In this document: positions 57,501 through 61,731 of the stretch, piece by piece
How the letters are laid out: each line of letters opens with the position of its first letter
Numbering within the stretch: the first letter of the stretch is position 1
Assembly (NCBI RefSeq): GCF_019059575.1
Contig: NW_024881626.1
Location: 62,001-126,000 of the forward strand
Length of the DNA: 64,000 bases
Reading direction: 5' to 3'
Source of the DNA: Amphibalanus amphitrite
Lineage: Eukaryota > Arthropoda > Thecostraca > Balanomorpha > Balanidae
Notes under the pieces: generated by a model
The model's input: only the letters and a program-made list of their open reading frames with translations
What the model was told of the DNA's origin: nothing
Database searches by the model: none
Made by a program: the position numbers and the translations under genes

Positions 57501-59593
57501 AAATTTTGCTCTTTTGAAGGGAAAATGGCGTGACATGACGTCACTAAAACGTCCTTTTCGCAAAAAGCTTCGAACAAGTTTCGCTCAAATATTCAGGGAG
57601 CATGACAAAGTGATGTATGATAAGGTAATGGAAGTTTGACGTCGCTGATTAAATGCGTTTGGACGCTATTGACGAAAAACGGGAGGGGTGGATTCTGACA
57701 CCCCCAGCGGGGCGCAGGTTAAACCACCGACTCTCTGTGGATGGCGGGCCGTGGTGTCCACTAGACGCCGGGCGTAGCTGTGATAAACGGGCTGCTGCTG
57801 ACACTGACGGGATGGGATGGGCGCGCCCGGCAGAACCGGCTGTGTCGCGGAGAGCCGCTGGTGCTGACACTGACCGGCCGCGGTGTCCGCTAGCCGTCGG
57901 GTGTAGATGTGAAGGACGGGGTGCCCTGGCGCTGACGTGACGGGGATGGGAGCGCCCGTCAGTACTAGTTGTGCCGGGGTGACGGGACGCGGTGTGCGCG
58001 CTGTTACTGTCAGTGTGTGCTGCGGTGACGAGATAGGAGCGAGCGTCCGGCGGCGCGCTCTGGGTCACGACGCGAGCGGCTGGAGGCACTTGGTGCTCGT
58101 CCTGGCGCGGAGCTTCAGCTGCCGGACCTACCATCGCTCCGGAAACTGATGGCGTTTTTATAGACACATATTGCTCATCTCTGACGTCCCGCCAATTTAC
58201 TGCATAGTCACCGATTTCACAGTCACTGAACAAAATGTGGAGTCGATGTCATGATAGCTATTATTGAAAATTGTTGGCCTTCGTAATTTTGAGATAATGC
58301 ATATGCATGCATTCTTCTTCAATATTGTTTTGCGTTACCTCAGTAGTCAGTACTTCTTACTTCTTTTCTCTTCTACATCAGGACATTGACTCTGCATTCT
58401 GTAAACCCGCATTGGTGCTCTAGGAATTTCGGAAGTTTTACCATTATGACAACGGATATGTCGCGGGGGATTTACGCAAATGTGCGCAAAGTAATGTCCA
58501 AGAATATCAAAGGACCTTTGAAAGGCACTAGTGCGTTTTCACGTCGATATCCATAATGCAAAGTGCTACGCTGGTTGCAGTGCCTCTATTAAGCAGTAGC
58601 ACTGCTTTCAGACGCACTGTCAGATAAAAAGTGGAGAACGCAGGAGTAAAATTGAAATGGGAACCGCACTTAGTTTCCACCACCAGCAGACTCCGTGGTG
58701 GCGTTCTTTGTTAGCGATAAAAGGATTTCTTCTTCTTCTTCTTTAGTGCAGTCGCTACGCTCCCTGTTTCTGACTGAATTTCAGCCGCGGTTGACCTGTA
58801 GTAATCTTAGCTGTTTTTTGTGTCTGTTGATAGCCGAAAGAAGGAATGCATTCCCACCATTGCAATATTGTGATACTAACATATCCCTGCAAGCAGGACT
58901 GTGCAGTGTGCATTGTCTTGGCCTGTTAGCGAGATGCTAATGAGATGCGAGGCTAGTTATAAGAGCAGCTCCCCAAGGGAGCGGGGCGCTTCTCGTGTTC
59001 GTTTCTGCCAGCAGACCAGTGCGTTCTCCCAAACGCGCATCGGCATCGGTTTTCTTGGAAATCGGAAAATCACAGTATTTAATCAGACTTGCCACCTTGC
59101 TCGTCACCACGAGTCAGTCAGATGTTTAACTCGAACCGGAGCGTTCTTTGAGCACCGGCCCAACGTCGAGTGGGCCAACAAGTCACCTATCCTTTGGCAT
59201 TAAAAGCTGTCGTATTTTAATGAGCCTTGATGATGGCAACAGGCAAATGTTTGTGAGAAAATCGTGATGACATGGCGTTTACGTTTGGTCCGAGTATTGC
59301 GGTGCTGCAGTGGACCGAGCCCCTCTGTTTTACCCCGAATATTGCGCCAGTGTGTGACTGCGTGTGTGGCCACTACCCAGCACTGAGCGAGCCTTGCGGC
59401 GGCACGGTGTGTAGAGGGCGGGCGGCCGATGCCCGCCGCGCCGGTAGGCCGGCCGCCGCCTGTCGGTGCGGCCGGCGGCGATGGATGGCCGCTCTGACGC
59501 CCGCCCCCGCCCCCGCCCCCGCCCCCGCCCACAGAGGCTGCCGAGGAGACGCCCACGCCGATGGAGACTGACCAGGGCGAGGAGAAGAAGAAG
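12525..59593 (+). CDS. PSMD4: PSMD4/Rpn10 (26S proteasome ubiquitin receptor), eight exons, C-terminus beyond window
   Basis: Rpn10 sits between lid and base of the 19S regulatory particle and captures ubiquitinated substrates. Coding exons: 12525-12550, 13252-13392, 15893-16004, 34568-34723, 35110-35241, 35930-36175, 41152-41263, 59535-59593. All junctions are GT-AG and the frame is continuous for 328 codons. Residues 1-189 form the vWA domain ([20 protein letters not shown], then [52 protein letters not shown]). UIM-like motifs are at about 212-228 ([17 protein letters not shown]), 265-277 (EEAMLEQALAMSM, split by intron 6) and 292-306 ([15 protein letters not shown]). A Gln/Ala/Gly-rich linker lies between the first two. 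The usual conserved C-terminal block (QDPEFLQSVLENLPGVDP type) is absent up to 64000, so at least one exon of about 50-60 codons is outside. Introns total about 46 kb and are full of transposons. Confidence 0.95.
12551..13251 (+). other. PSMD4 intron 1
   Basis: A 701-bp AT-rich intron from GTAAGC to TTTACCTACAG. It contains CATACATACGC-type short repeats near 12826 and no recognisable repeat element. Confidence 0.8.
13252..13392 (+). CDS. PSMD4: PSMD4 exon 2
   Basis: The first base completes Cys9. The exon encodes [20 protein letters not shown] and on to NCGLITSA, ending GG before GTGAGT (phase 2). The segment holds the start of the vWA fold and the conserved [20 protein letters not shown] block. 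Confidence 0.95.
13660..14285 (+). repeat. CACGTG-family repeat, copy 1 (diverged)
   Basis: Blocks such as GCAATCGGCC, CAGTAGCACCCCAAC, GTATGTCATGTTTCAGCGC and AACACCTCTTCATTTTGC occur in the same order as in the left arm at 23760-24170. It ends in a CGCTCGCTCG motif at about 14267-14277, as the related arms do. Non-coding; diverged single-arm copy. Confidence 0.6.
14624..15578. mobile_element. TTAA-family element, diverged subfamily, about 955 bp
   Basis: The left tip reads TTAGCCCTAGAACGCC (TTAA apparently mutated), then G-run, TGTATCAA, C-run. The right part has a G-run, TCGTAACAA, C-run hairpin and ends in GTGCGAGGGTTAA at 15578. The body has GGTCAGGTCACGGAG followed by TATGACGTCA twice, plus TTTGACCGGTCAAA and similar half-site pairs. 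No open frame with a recognisable domain. Confidence 0.55.
15893..16004 (+). CDS. PSMD4: PSMD4 exon 3
   Basis: Encodes [20 protein letters not shown] and on to SSLRIAH, ending phase 0 before GTGAGT. Relative to the human protein the exon 2/3 junction (SAG|GQVL) is one residue shorter than LANDCEVL. That may be real variation or an acceptor a few bases off, though alternatives tested by eye break the frame. Confidence 0.93.
16005..17729 (+). other. PSMD4 intron 3, first part
   Basis: Start of an 18,563-bp intron. A GC-rich patch lies at about 16520-16760 and a C-run at 16843-16855. Open frames here show no domain. No mobile element was recognised in this stretch. Confidence 0.5.
17730..17820 (+). 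repeat. GTAT tetranucleotide microsatellite
   Basis: Interrupted (GTAT)n with TTTG interruptions, about 90 bp. It produces the THTYIH-type minus-strand open frame, which is not a gene. Confidence 0.85.
18307..19816. mobile_element. Non-autonomous Tc1/mariner-like element, copy A (1.51 kb)
   Basis: Left end TA|CAGGGTGAATTACCAGAAT, right end AATTCTGGGACACTCTG|TA, so the element is flanked by TA and ends in an imperfect inverted CAGGGTG repeat. The body is about 90% alike by eye to copy B at 43259-44613. Copy A is longer because about 105 bp (GATACGCTTGTTACAAGATC onward) is duplicated at about 18436 and 18540. No intact transposase frame was found. Assignment to Tc1/mariner rests on the TA duplication and the terminal sequence. 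Confidence 0.75.
19817..20944 (+). other. PSMD4 intron 3, no recognisable feature
   Basis: Unique-looking sequence of mixed composition; no exon, RNA gene or repeat was recognised. Confidence 0.35.
20945..21535. repeat. CACGTG-family repeat, copy 2
   Basis: Contains CACGTACACACGTGCG, AAGTTTCAATGCAATCGGCC and TTGACACCTCTTGG, related in order to the arm at 23760-24500. It ends in GGCGCTCGCTCGTAATC at about 21517, the same terminal motif as that arm. Non-coding. Confidence 0.6.
21536..23634 (+). other. PSMD4 intron 3, GC-rich stretch
   Basis: CpG-rich patches (about 21600-21880, 22030-22300 and 22680-22970) with many spurious open frames on both strands. A C-run lies at 23283-23296, followed by a pyrimidine-rich stretch to 23400. 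No coding signal was recognised. Confidence 0.4.
23635..25910. mobile_element. 2.28-kb foldback element with CACGTG-rich arms
   Basis: Ends CATAGTACCAGTAAAACGCC (23635) and GGCGTTTTACTGGTAGTATG (25910) are inverted repeats. Arms of about 700-870 bp carry GCACGTGCGCACGTGCA, GCGCAATCGGCCCAGCCGTT and TCTCGAGATCTGG modules in opposite orientation, and close on CGCTTCGCTCGC-type motifs near 24480-24515 and 25203-25230. The 690-bp centre has a 150-codon minus-strand open frame (24353-24805) with no recognisable domain. No transposase. Confidence 0.75.
26203..26425 (+). repeat. 60-bp minisatellite, almost four copies
   Basis: GCGCTGGTCCAAGCTTGGTG begins at about 26209, 26269, 26329 and 26389, a 60-bp period with a few substitutions. 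Because 60 is a multiple of three, one frame reads as a 20-residue repeat (26222-26512). I see no other sign that it is translated. Confidence 0.8.
26426..34567 (+). other. PSMD4 intron 3, last part
   Basis: About 8.1 kb without a recognised gene or complete mobile element. GC-rich, CpG-rich patches occur at about 27590-27730, 28840-28930, 29820-30010, 31370-31620, 32560-33280 and 33560-33790. A small hairpin, a C-run and a CA repeat lie at 30818-30903. The acceptor is GGTTCGTTTCAG at 34567. Confidence 0.4.
30818..30903. repeat. Hairpin followed by poly-C and (CA)n
   Basis: TGTCATGGTACGGACA and TGTCCATACCATGACA form an imperfect stem (about 30818-30850). They are followed by a run of C (about 30867-30880) and about eleven CA dinucleotides (to 30902). 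Confidence 0.7.
34568..34723 (+). CDS. PSMD4: PSMD4 exon 4
   Basis: 52 codons, phase 0 at both ends: [20 protein letters not shown], then [32 protein letters not shown]. Donor GTCAGT. The beta-strand RIIFFVGSP and the [11 protein letters not shown] block are diagnostic of Rpn10. Confidence 0.96.
34724..35109 (+). other. PSMD4 intron 4
   Basis: 386 bp, GTCAGT to GTTGCCAG; no recognisable content. Confidence 0.85.
35110..35241 (+). CDS. PSMD4: PSMD4 exon 5
   Basis: 44 codons, phase 0 at both ends: [44 protein letters not shown]. The [16 protein letters not shown] signature is nearly invariant in the family and ends the vWA domain. Donor GTCAGT. Confidence 0.96.
35242..35929 (+). other. PSMD4 intron 5
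   Basis: 688 bp, GC-rich, GTCAGT to a C-rich tract with repeated CCCACCGTC and GTCCGGCAG. No recognisable repeat. Confidence 0.8.
35930..36175 (+). CDS. PSMD4: PSMD4 exon 6 (first UIM and low-complexity linker)
   Basis: 82 codons, phase 0 at both ends. [20 protein letters not shown] begins the first ubiquitin-interacting motif. A poly-Gln stretch and an Ala/Gly/Pro-rich linker (about residues 235-262) follow, longer and more GC-biased than usual. The exon ends EEAMLEQ, which continues as ALAMSM in exon 7 to form a second UIM-like motif. Donor GTGAGC. Confidence 0.95.
36176..37286 (+). other. PSMD4 intron 6, first part
   Basis: No element recognised. A minus-strand open frame at 37038-37283 is reasonably balanced in composition but matches nothing I know. 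Confidence 0.4.
37287..38258. mobile_element. TTAA-flanked AGGTCA element E1 (972 bp)
   Basis: Bounded by TTAA|CCCGCGCACCGACGGG and CCCCGTCAGTGCGCGGG|TTAA. Long C-runs lie just inside both ends (37314-37327, 38202-38215). The body contains CCCATTATAAGTCAATGGGG (about 37630), GTGACGTCATC, and at 37899-37960 a dense cluster of half-sites: TGACCTCGAGGTCA, AGGTCACGTGACCT, TGACCTGAGGTCA, TTTGACCTTGACCT. CGCATCGAATGATATA arms face each other around the cluster. No coding capacity. TTAA target and CCC-starting tips suggest mobilisation by a piggyBac-type transposase. Confidence 0.75.
37899..37960. promoter_or_regulatory. Cluster of nuclear-receptor type AGGTCA half-sites in E1
   Basis: Contiguous everted and inverted pairs: TGACCT-CG-AGGTCA (37899-37912), AGGTCA-CG-TGACCT (37907-37920), TGACCT-G-AGGTCA (37915-37927), then two directly repeated TGACCT and another AGGTCA. 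AGGTCA is the binding half-site of many nuclear receptors. Whether any receptor binds here is inference. Confidence 0.4.
38259..38754 (+). other. PSMD4 intron 6 between E1 and E4
   Basis: 496 bp without recognisable features. Confidence 0.4.
38755..39954. mobile_element. TTAA-flanked AGGTCA element E4 (1,200 bp)
   Basis: Bounded by TTAA|CCCGCGCC and GGGCGCGGG|TTAA. Hairpins lie just inside each end: CTGCTGG(G-run)TGTTTGAACA(C-run) on the left and its inverse on the right. The body contains CCCATTGACTTATAATGGGG at about 39589, AATTGACCTGACCTTAGGTC at about 39617, CGCATCGAATGA and many AGGTCA half-sites. Its tips differ from those of E5 and E6 although the core is shared. No coding capacity. 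Confidence 0.75.
39955..40222 (+). other. Sequence between E4 and the 38-bp satellite
   Basis: 268 bp, no recognisable features. Confidence 0.4.
40223..40640 (+). repeat. 38-bp satellite, 11 tandem copies that look identical
   Basis: The unit begins GCAGACAATAGAGCGAGCAC and ends GGGACTCGTTTGA; 11 x 38 = 418 bp exactly fills the interval. I saw no substitution between copies. The unit has no stop in any minus-strand frame and 38 is not a multiple of three, so the frames rotate into long open reading frames with a 38-residue repeat. These are artefacts of the array. Confidence 0.95.
40641..41151 (+). other. PSMD4 intron 6, last part
   Basis: GC-rich from about 40960 to the acceptor CTGCCCCAG at 41151. 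No element recognised. Confidence 0.5.
41152..41263 (+). CDS. PSMD4: PSMD4 exon 7 (UIMs)
   Basis: Encodes [20 protein letters not shown] then [17 protein letters not shown], ending with C of a split codon (phase 1) before GTGAGT. The [14 protein letters not shown] motif is the conserved second UIM of human S5a. ALAMSM completes an additional UIM-like motif begun in exon 6. Confidence 0.96.
41340..41745 (+). repeat. 20-23 bp minisatellite immediately downstream of PSMD4 exon 7
   Basis: About 18 units of TGTGGGACCG(TGG)GGAGCGGC with two length variants and ACTG/ACCG substitutions. The GLWDRG/CGTVGS-type open frames in all three plus frames are products of the array. Confidence 0.9.
41746..43258 (+). 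other. PSMD4 intron 7, no recognisable feature
   Basis: About 1.5 kb of mostly AT-rich sequence; open frames on both strands lack domains. Confidence 0.4.
43259..44613. mobile_element. Non-autonomous Tc1/mariner-like element, copy B (1.36 kb)
   Basis: TA|CAGGGTGTCCCATAATTACC on the left and GGTAATTCTGGGACACCCTG|TA on the right form a clear inverted repeat flanked by a TA duplication. The body is homologous to copy A (18307-19816) throughout but lacks its internal ~105-bp duplication. No intact transposase. Confidence 0.8.
44614..45677 (+). other. PSMD4 intron 7 between Tc1-like copy B and the palindrome
   Basis: Contains a 108-codon plus-strand open frame (44622-44948) with a WYKCDLGPC string but no recognisable full domain, and a T-run at 45426-45439. 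No element assigned. Confidence 0.35.
45678..45727. repeat. Perfect 50-bp palindrome
   Basis: AGCACGGAATATATAGTCTA at 45678 reads to its exact reverse complement ending at 45727, centred on ACATGT at 45700-45705. No spacer, no mismatch. Confidence 0.95.
45986..46290 (+). mobile_element. tRNA-derived SINE
   Basis: GTCCCGTAGTTCAGTTGGTAG is a good D-arm / A box, and GGGCTCGAGTCG sits where a B box would (consensus GGTTCGANTCC). The T-arm stem does not pair, so it is not a functional tRNA. A tRNA-unrelated body follows to about 46290. The long minus-strand open frame across it is not a gene. Confidence 0.6.
46576..46794. mobile_element. 219-bp MITE-like element with ~30-bp inverted ends
   Basis: TGTATAGTCGACTACA and AATGATGTTCCAC at the left end recur inverted at the right end (GTGGAACATCATT then TGTAGTCGACTATACA). 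The body has no recognisable coding sequence. A clear target duplication was not seen. Confidence 0.65.
46795..47395 (+). other. PSMD4 intron 7, no recognisable feature
   Basis: 600 bp of mixed sequence; nothing recognised. Confidence 0.35.
47396..47829 (+). mobile_element. Partial TTAA-family tip
   Basis: TTAACCCGCGCCCCGCCGCG at 47396 looks like the left tip of the TTAA family, and AT-rich body sequence follows with TGACGTCA at about 47696. It lies directly beside the BEL/Pao insertion. No matching right end was recognised after the retrotransposon, so the assignment is tentative. Confidence 0.35.
47830..47834. other. Target-site duplication of the BEL/Pao element, left copy
   Basis: GGCTA directly before the LTR, matched at 55565-55569. 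A sixth base (T) also matches but can be assigned to the LTR. Confidence 0.75.
47835..48545 (-). repeat. 3' LTR of the BEL/Pao element
   Basis: 711 bp. In element orientation it begins TGTAAGTGCAGACGG and ends GGGCAACAATA. The small open frames inside occur identically in the 5' LTR and are not genes. It carries a 6-bp insertion (CGAGTA at about 48191) relative to the other LTR. Confidence 0.92.
48546..48558 (-). promoter_or_regulatory. Polypurine tract of the BEL/Pao element
   Basis: AAAAAGGGGAGGG on the minus strand, directly abutting the TGTAAG start of the 3' LTR, the expected site for plus-strand priming. Confidence 0.85.
48682..54261 (-). CDS. BEL/Pao gag-pol polyprotein, 1,859 residues, intact
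   Basis: Domains in order: SAP-like helix-extended-loop-helix (about 1-40); acidic and coiled-coil region (about 45-165); gag-like DUF1759 region (about 220-410); two CCHC knuckles (C446-C449-H453-C458 and C479-C482-H487-C492) and a third CCHH (C498-C501-H505-H510); aspartic protease with D560-S-G; reverse transcriptase with D883 and YVDD (D963, D964); RNase H with D1145, E1189, D1218, D1264; integrase zinc finger H1494-H1499-C1529-C1532; integrase core D1565, D1627, E1679; and a C-terminal DUF5641-like region (about 1755-1855). All catalytic residues I looked for are present and there is no stop or frameshift, so the protein looks functional. It replicates via an RNA intermediate. The first Met is the most upstream in frame, and the SAP-like motif begins right after it. 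Confidence 0.96.
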   Translation of the reverse strand: MNIDELQKEELKSELSKRGEDVRGTKAVLKERLQQVLKEEAMDGGKPPEIEKKKEDIKEDDENSTSSSSKPASSARTSASIRSERAIEKAKHAGLLAKKRALLKKHQIEAQEAQLRKMKEELELQAEIDECAAKEEVLGQYEDAVIEDDNKVMSVQEDLKDKERRDAVTATGEETRWPRATKKKNREPGVAADEDENGSTPGAEPHVEVRASSASADLQLMKRINLPELKLSTFDGKAEAFKPFMRAFETNIASKLNDEFEKLMYLMQMTSGKVREIVSTCVHLPPDRGYQEAVNLLNRRYSNNTQTVSSLIEGLVNHPSIKPDDVDALDMFSIHLRGAYNALQSIPGGISDVGPKTIGRIVEKLPFGMMDKWRREADRIEHDEKRTAELKNLVDLVEQEARVARHAVYGRQALSTQRKDAKVTPTKHLKTMTGSVRTDAALAKRCRYCNGDHTTDVCKELARKSDHEKKTFVMQKGLCFSCLEFGHRANDCKLRATCQTCKKRHPTALHRITSSTSSSTETVTTGHIASNRVAGGAKLQAVRVTVKYKGAATSTLAFLDSGSTHSFVSQDLVRKLGMTPQQKTSVILSTVRDESKLESSLVTQVCIEDLQGEHTMELPPMYMLNKISISPEDLPSEEDLQMWSYLSENGVKLEKVDPDCEVGLLIGNNAAAVMEPMQVVQAVDGGPYAVLTRYGWILGGVKKEGRTCHLNRISVHMDTDNWFENQADTRKGLSVEDIQWCALMETGCVKKPHGYEIKMPFRENGTLLGNNREQSEKRLESLKKRFEKEEVYAAEYTAQMADLLQRGYIEEAPETSEETGKWYLPHFGVRNPAKKKVRVVFDCAAKHNGISLNDNLLQGPDLTNSVFDVLVRFREHPYAFTGDIEAMFMQVEVPEYQRDYLRFLWWADGDVSAPPKEYRNTRHLFGAKSSPSCANLALHMTADDHGGGKPEACNTIRQNFYVDDVLRSVRSEEAAVSLVKDLKDVCASGGFNLTKFNSNSARVLESVASEDRAREVKKFELDADVHPVERALGVLWDTRSDTFGFQIDVDKLKRKPVTKRGMLSVAASCYDPLGLVAPCIVKGRAFIQELFRLKVPWDARVPDMIRERWERWLHGLRHLKDFGVPRCLSPRGAERAQIELHHFADASTKAYGTASYMRTVYMDGSIHCALLTSKARLVPLKSISVPRLELTAAKLAVQVGQELSRALSVEVANFYWTDSTTVLKYIQNVTTRFHVFVSNRLAVIHDGSSVEQWKYVPTELNPADLVSRGTDASSLSDSELWKQGPAYLWRTSDEWPTCPENIRLEKTDPEVKTSASAVFSAATTANTGTRDATPRETTASATVSECSEAPRKSPVEKLVDHYGSGKRLVRAVALLRRVFAVLKEKSREKAARDDRECHSSASRTALTPGDLSEAVLCIVRDAQRRHFGTELCELRAGKEVRPSSRLIRLSPFLKDDVVRVGGRLRNSHLCRATKHPPILPNRDRLVELLIQDVHQRAGHEGRQHVLADLGREYWILGANSAVRRTLSRCVSCRRRQRPPESQRMADLPEDRVREGEKPFSSTGVDYFGPFFVKRGRGQIKKYGVIFTCLVVRAIHIEVAESLTTDSFLCALRRFVARRGTVRLLRSDQGTNFIGAERELRDELSKLLQKGEEIRRAALEMNIEWRFNPPHASHCGGPWERQIRTVRKILGALLTQQSFTDETLHTLLCEAECIMNNRPLFPVSADPRDDLPITPNHLLHTSCVTLPPSDSPVECDLVGKKQWKQAAYLAEIFWRRWRREYLPFLQQRPGPNTRSKANVKRGDVVLLVDESVPRGVWPMGRVEEAIPSTDGRVRSVRVLARGTIYHRPVNKIVKIVGGEE
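54262..54859 (-). other. 5' leader of the BEL/Pao element
   Basis: 598 bp between the 5' LTR and the gag start. It should contain packaging and priming signals. The bases just after the LTR (GTATCGAGATC in element orientation) do not resemble a usual tRNA 3' end complement. Confidence 0.6.
54860..55564 (-). repeat. 5' LTR of the BEL/Pao element
   Basis: 705 bp, near identical to 47835-48545. As the upstream LTR of the minus-strand element it should hold the promoter; a specific TATA or initiator could not be assigned. Confidence 0.92.
55565..55569. other. Target-site duplication of the BEL/Pao element, right copy
   Basis: GGCTA directly after the LTR, matching 47830-47834. Confidence 0.75.
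55589..56552. mobile_element. TTAA-flanked AGGTCA element E2 (964 bp)
   Basis: Bounded by TTAA|CACGTGCACCGACGGGG and CCCGTCGTTGCGCGGG|TTAA. Same tips, hairpins and body as E1 (37287-38258), and very similar throughout. It has lost about 40 bp after the left C-run and has scattered substitutions. It retains the half-site cluster (about 56169-56220) with TGACCTCGAGGTCACGTGAC, and the core CCCATTATAAGTCAATGGGG at about 55900. Non-coding. Confidence 0.75.
56569..57722. mobile_element. TTAA-family element E3 (about 1.15 kb), abutting E2
   Basis: The left tip TTAGCCATAAGCGCCCCGCT (TTAA mutated) pairs with the right tip AGCGGGGCGCAGG|TTAA at 57722. G-run and C-run lie inside the left end (56590-56630). 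The body has AGGTCAGGTCA stretches and two TGACGTCA-type sites (about 57211, 57536) but a different core from E1/E2. Non-coding. Confidence 0.6.
57723..59534 (+). other. PSMD4 intron 7, last part
   Basis: A GC-rich block at 57725-58150 gives a 194-codon minus-strand frame with Ser/Ala/His/Pro-rich composition and no domain. The rest is unremarkable. Just before exon 8 (59497-59530) the polypyrimidine tract is a (GCCCCC)n hexamer run leading into CCCACAG. Confidence 0.45.
59535..59593 (+). CDS. PSMD4: PSMD4 exon 8
   Basis: AG joins C of exon 7 to make Gln309; the exon then encodes [19 protein letters not shown], phase 0, before GTGAGT. The acidic PMETD...EE(K)n spacer sits where human S5a has SAMDTSEPAKEED, so the next exon should start near the conserved DYDVMQDPEF block. 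Support rests on frame, splice sites and position, not on strong similarity. Confidence 0.8.
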
Positions 59594-60092
59594 GTGAGTG
59601 GCGCGGGCGCCCGCCCTCCGGACCGGTACCTGGAGCCGACCCATCTTACCGGTACCCAGCGCCGAGCCGCTAACCGGCACCGGGCCCACCCAGCCAACCC
59701 AATACCCAGCTCCACCCGCTACCCAGCACCGAGCCAGTGGACCTGTACCCAGCGCCAGCCCACCACTCGGCACCGACCCACTACCCAGCTCCTTCCCGCT
59801 ACCTTGCGCAGACCCCACACCCAGCTTCGACCCAGCCGACCCACCACCTAGCGCCAACCCACCACGCAGCACGGACACACCTTACGGGTACCCGGCGCCG
59901 ACCTAGCCGACCCACTACCCAGCACTGACCCAGCCGTGGGCCGACCCTTCACTCAGCACTAACCCACCACCCAGCTCCGACCCGCTACTCAGCTACGACT
60001 CATTACCCAGTTCTCGGGGCCCACCCAGCTTTAACCCACTACCCGAGGCCGACCCATCTGATCGGTACCCTTCCTTCTCAGCACCGACCCGC
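59594..60092 (+). repeat. Degenerate CCCACTACCCAGC minisatellite downstream of exon 8
   Basis: From about 59625 to 60090, loosely repeated GACCCACTACCCAGCACCGA-type units of about 20-25 bp, frequently interrupted. It gives Pro/Thr/Ala/Arg-rich frames in all plus frames. Confidence 0.7.
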
Positions 60093-61080
60093 TTAACCCT
60101 CGCCGGACCTATTGGTTTTTTACATACGCGCCGGCCGAGGGGGGGGGGCGGGTACGACTCCCCTCGCCATTTCGCCCCTGGTGGAGCTAGCGCGTCGCGA
60201 AAAAAAAACGAGCGTGTGCGCCGTTACGAGACGCAGAGATTGGTACCCGATTTTATGGTCCTAGGTCAACCGGTGACCTCTGAGGTCAGGTCAAGTGCCC
60301 CAAGGTACGGTTCAGTTTTTGGTGAATAACTTCGCAAAAAACGGCCGCAGAGCCGCGATTTTGGCAGCATCGTGTTCGCCTCGCTGAGGCGCGTCGAATG
60401 ATATACTTTTTGTTCGGGTCAGGTCAACTTAGAGTGTTGACCTCAGGTCAAGGTCAGGTCAGCACCCCCAGGTCACGAAGATGGTCGAAAGAGGCCATGT
60501 TGCATATTATTCGATTCGGCAGGTCTTCCTGAGTCCATTGGTGGCTTCCCGACTCGCTAGCTCAATTTGATCGGGAGTTATTGATGGAATACTAATATGA
60601 CCTGGATGACGTCATAAATGACGTCACGCAAGGACACATTGCAAAAGTGGCGCATCTAACCTTGCATGGAGTGCATTAAATCACGATTCTGTGTGCTTGA
60701 GATAGTTGGAGATCGTTCCGGGCGCCAGAATACCAGTTTTCATTTTTCCCCATTGACTTATAATGGTGAGGTCACGAAAATGACCTGACCTCATATGACC
60801 TTTAGGAAAAATCCGAGATATACAAGTTGTGAGACTCATAATGGATACTAGATCCTGCAAGTACCATTTCCCTGTGACATCTCCTCTGGCAGTGAGGGCG
60901 TTGCGAAGTTGCAACATCTGAAGACCATGCAGAGGTTCACTTATGACGTCATAGGTCAGTGACCTGACCTGACCCAAAAATGCGGTTGGTGTCAAAAGAT
61001 CCGGCTTGAATCAAAGGTCAAGTATGCCAAGTTTCAGGGCGGCACCCGCCCCCCCCCCCCCCTCGGCCGGCGAGGGTTAA
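60093..61080. mobile_element. TTAA-flanked AGGTCA element E5 (988 bp)
   Basis: Bounded by TTAA|CCCTCGCCGG and CCGGCGAGGG|TTAA. A hairpin of GGCCGAGG(G-run) and C-rich sequence lies inside the left end and a C-run at 61048-61063 inside the right. The body contains CCCATTGACTTATAATGG at about 60747, GGTCAGGTCA runs and ATGACGTCATAAATGACGTC. Non-coding. Confidence 0.75.
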
Positions 61081-61731
61081 CCCTTGCCCGTATAGGGGGG
61101 GGGGGCGAACTGACCCCCTCCCCTCGGCTTTTCGCAAATAACTCGCGGAAAAAGCGTCAGGTCGCGAAGAAACTTTCAGTACCCTACACTTAATCAATTT
61201 TACACCAACCCTGAAAATTACATGACCCTAACCCAAATGACCTTTGACCCGTGACATATTTCTCGAGACCATGTTTGGCCGGACTCGCGATGTCTGCTCG
61301 CATTAGCCGCGCGTCTGCAGTCTTTTTGTGGTTTCAAACGTTCCAACATGTGATATGACGTTGGTCCTACGCATTATGAAGGGTGTCAAGGTCACCTGAA
61401 GGTCAGGTCAGGTCATTTGCCTTTGATGACCTCGTTTCTCATTATCGAGTTTTACGTGTTTCTAAGCTAGTTTTTGCTGCTTTTTCGAATTTAGCAACCA
61501 TTTGAACATTTTTCGTTACGAAGTAGCTTTGGTGCTTTCGTTGTTCGTAACATGTTACGAACTACGAAGCATTTAGTGGTGGTTGACACCTACTATACAT
61601 ACCCGGCAGGACCCCTACTGGGTGACCTGACCCGACGTAGCCTAAATTTATGAGGACATCGTCTGCGATCAAAACTAACATGGAATTCGTATTCAGCACT
61701 CCGAAAAAGCCATTTTAGTATCAAATAGCAT
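61077..61731 (+). mobile_element. Partial TTAA-family element sharing the TTAA of E5
   Basis: TTAACCCTTGCCCGTATAGG and a G-run/C-run hairpin (61094-61130) directly follow E5, then body sequence with AGGTCAGGTCAGGTCA (about 61399). Its expected right end was not found before E6 at 61732. Confidence 0.55.

Noticed and set aside
57649..58233. 194-codon minus-strand open frame rich in Ser, Ala, His and Pro
   Set aside because: In a GC-rich block with frames open on both strands; no domain, repeat of known type or splice context.
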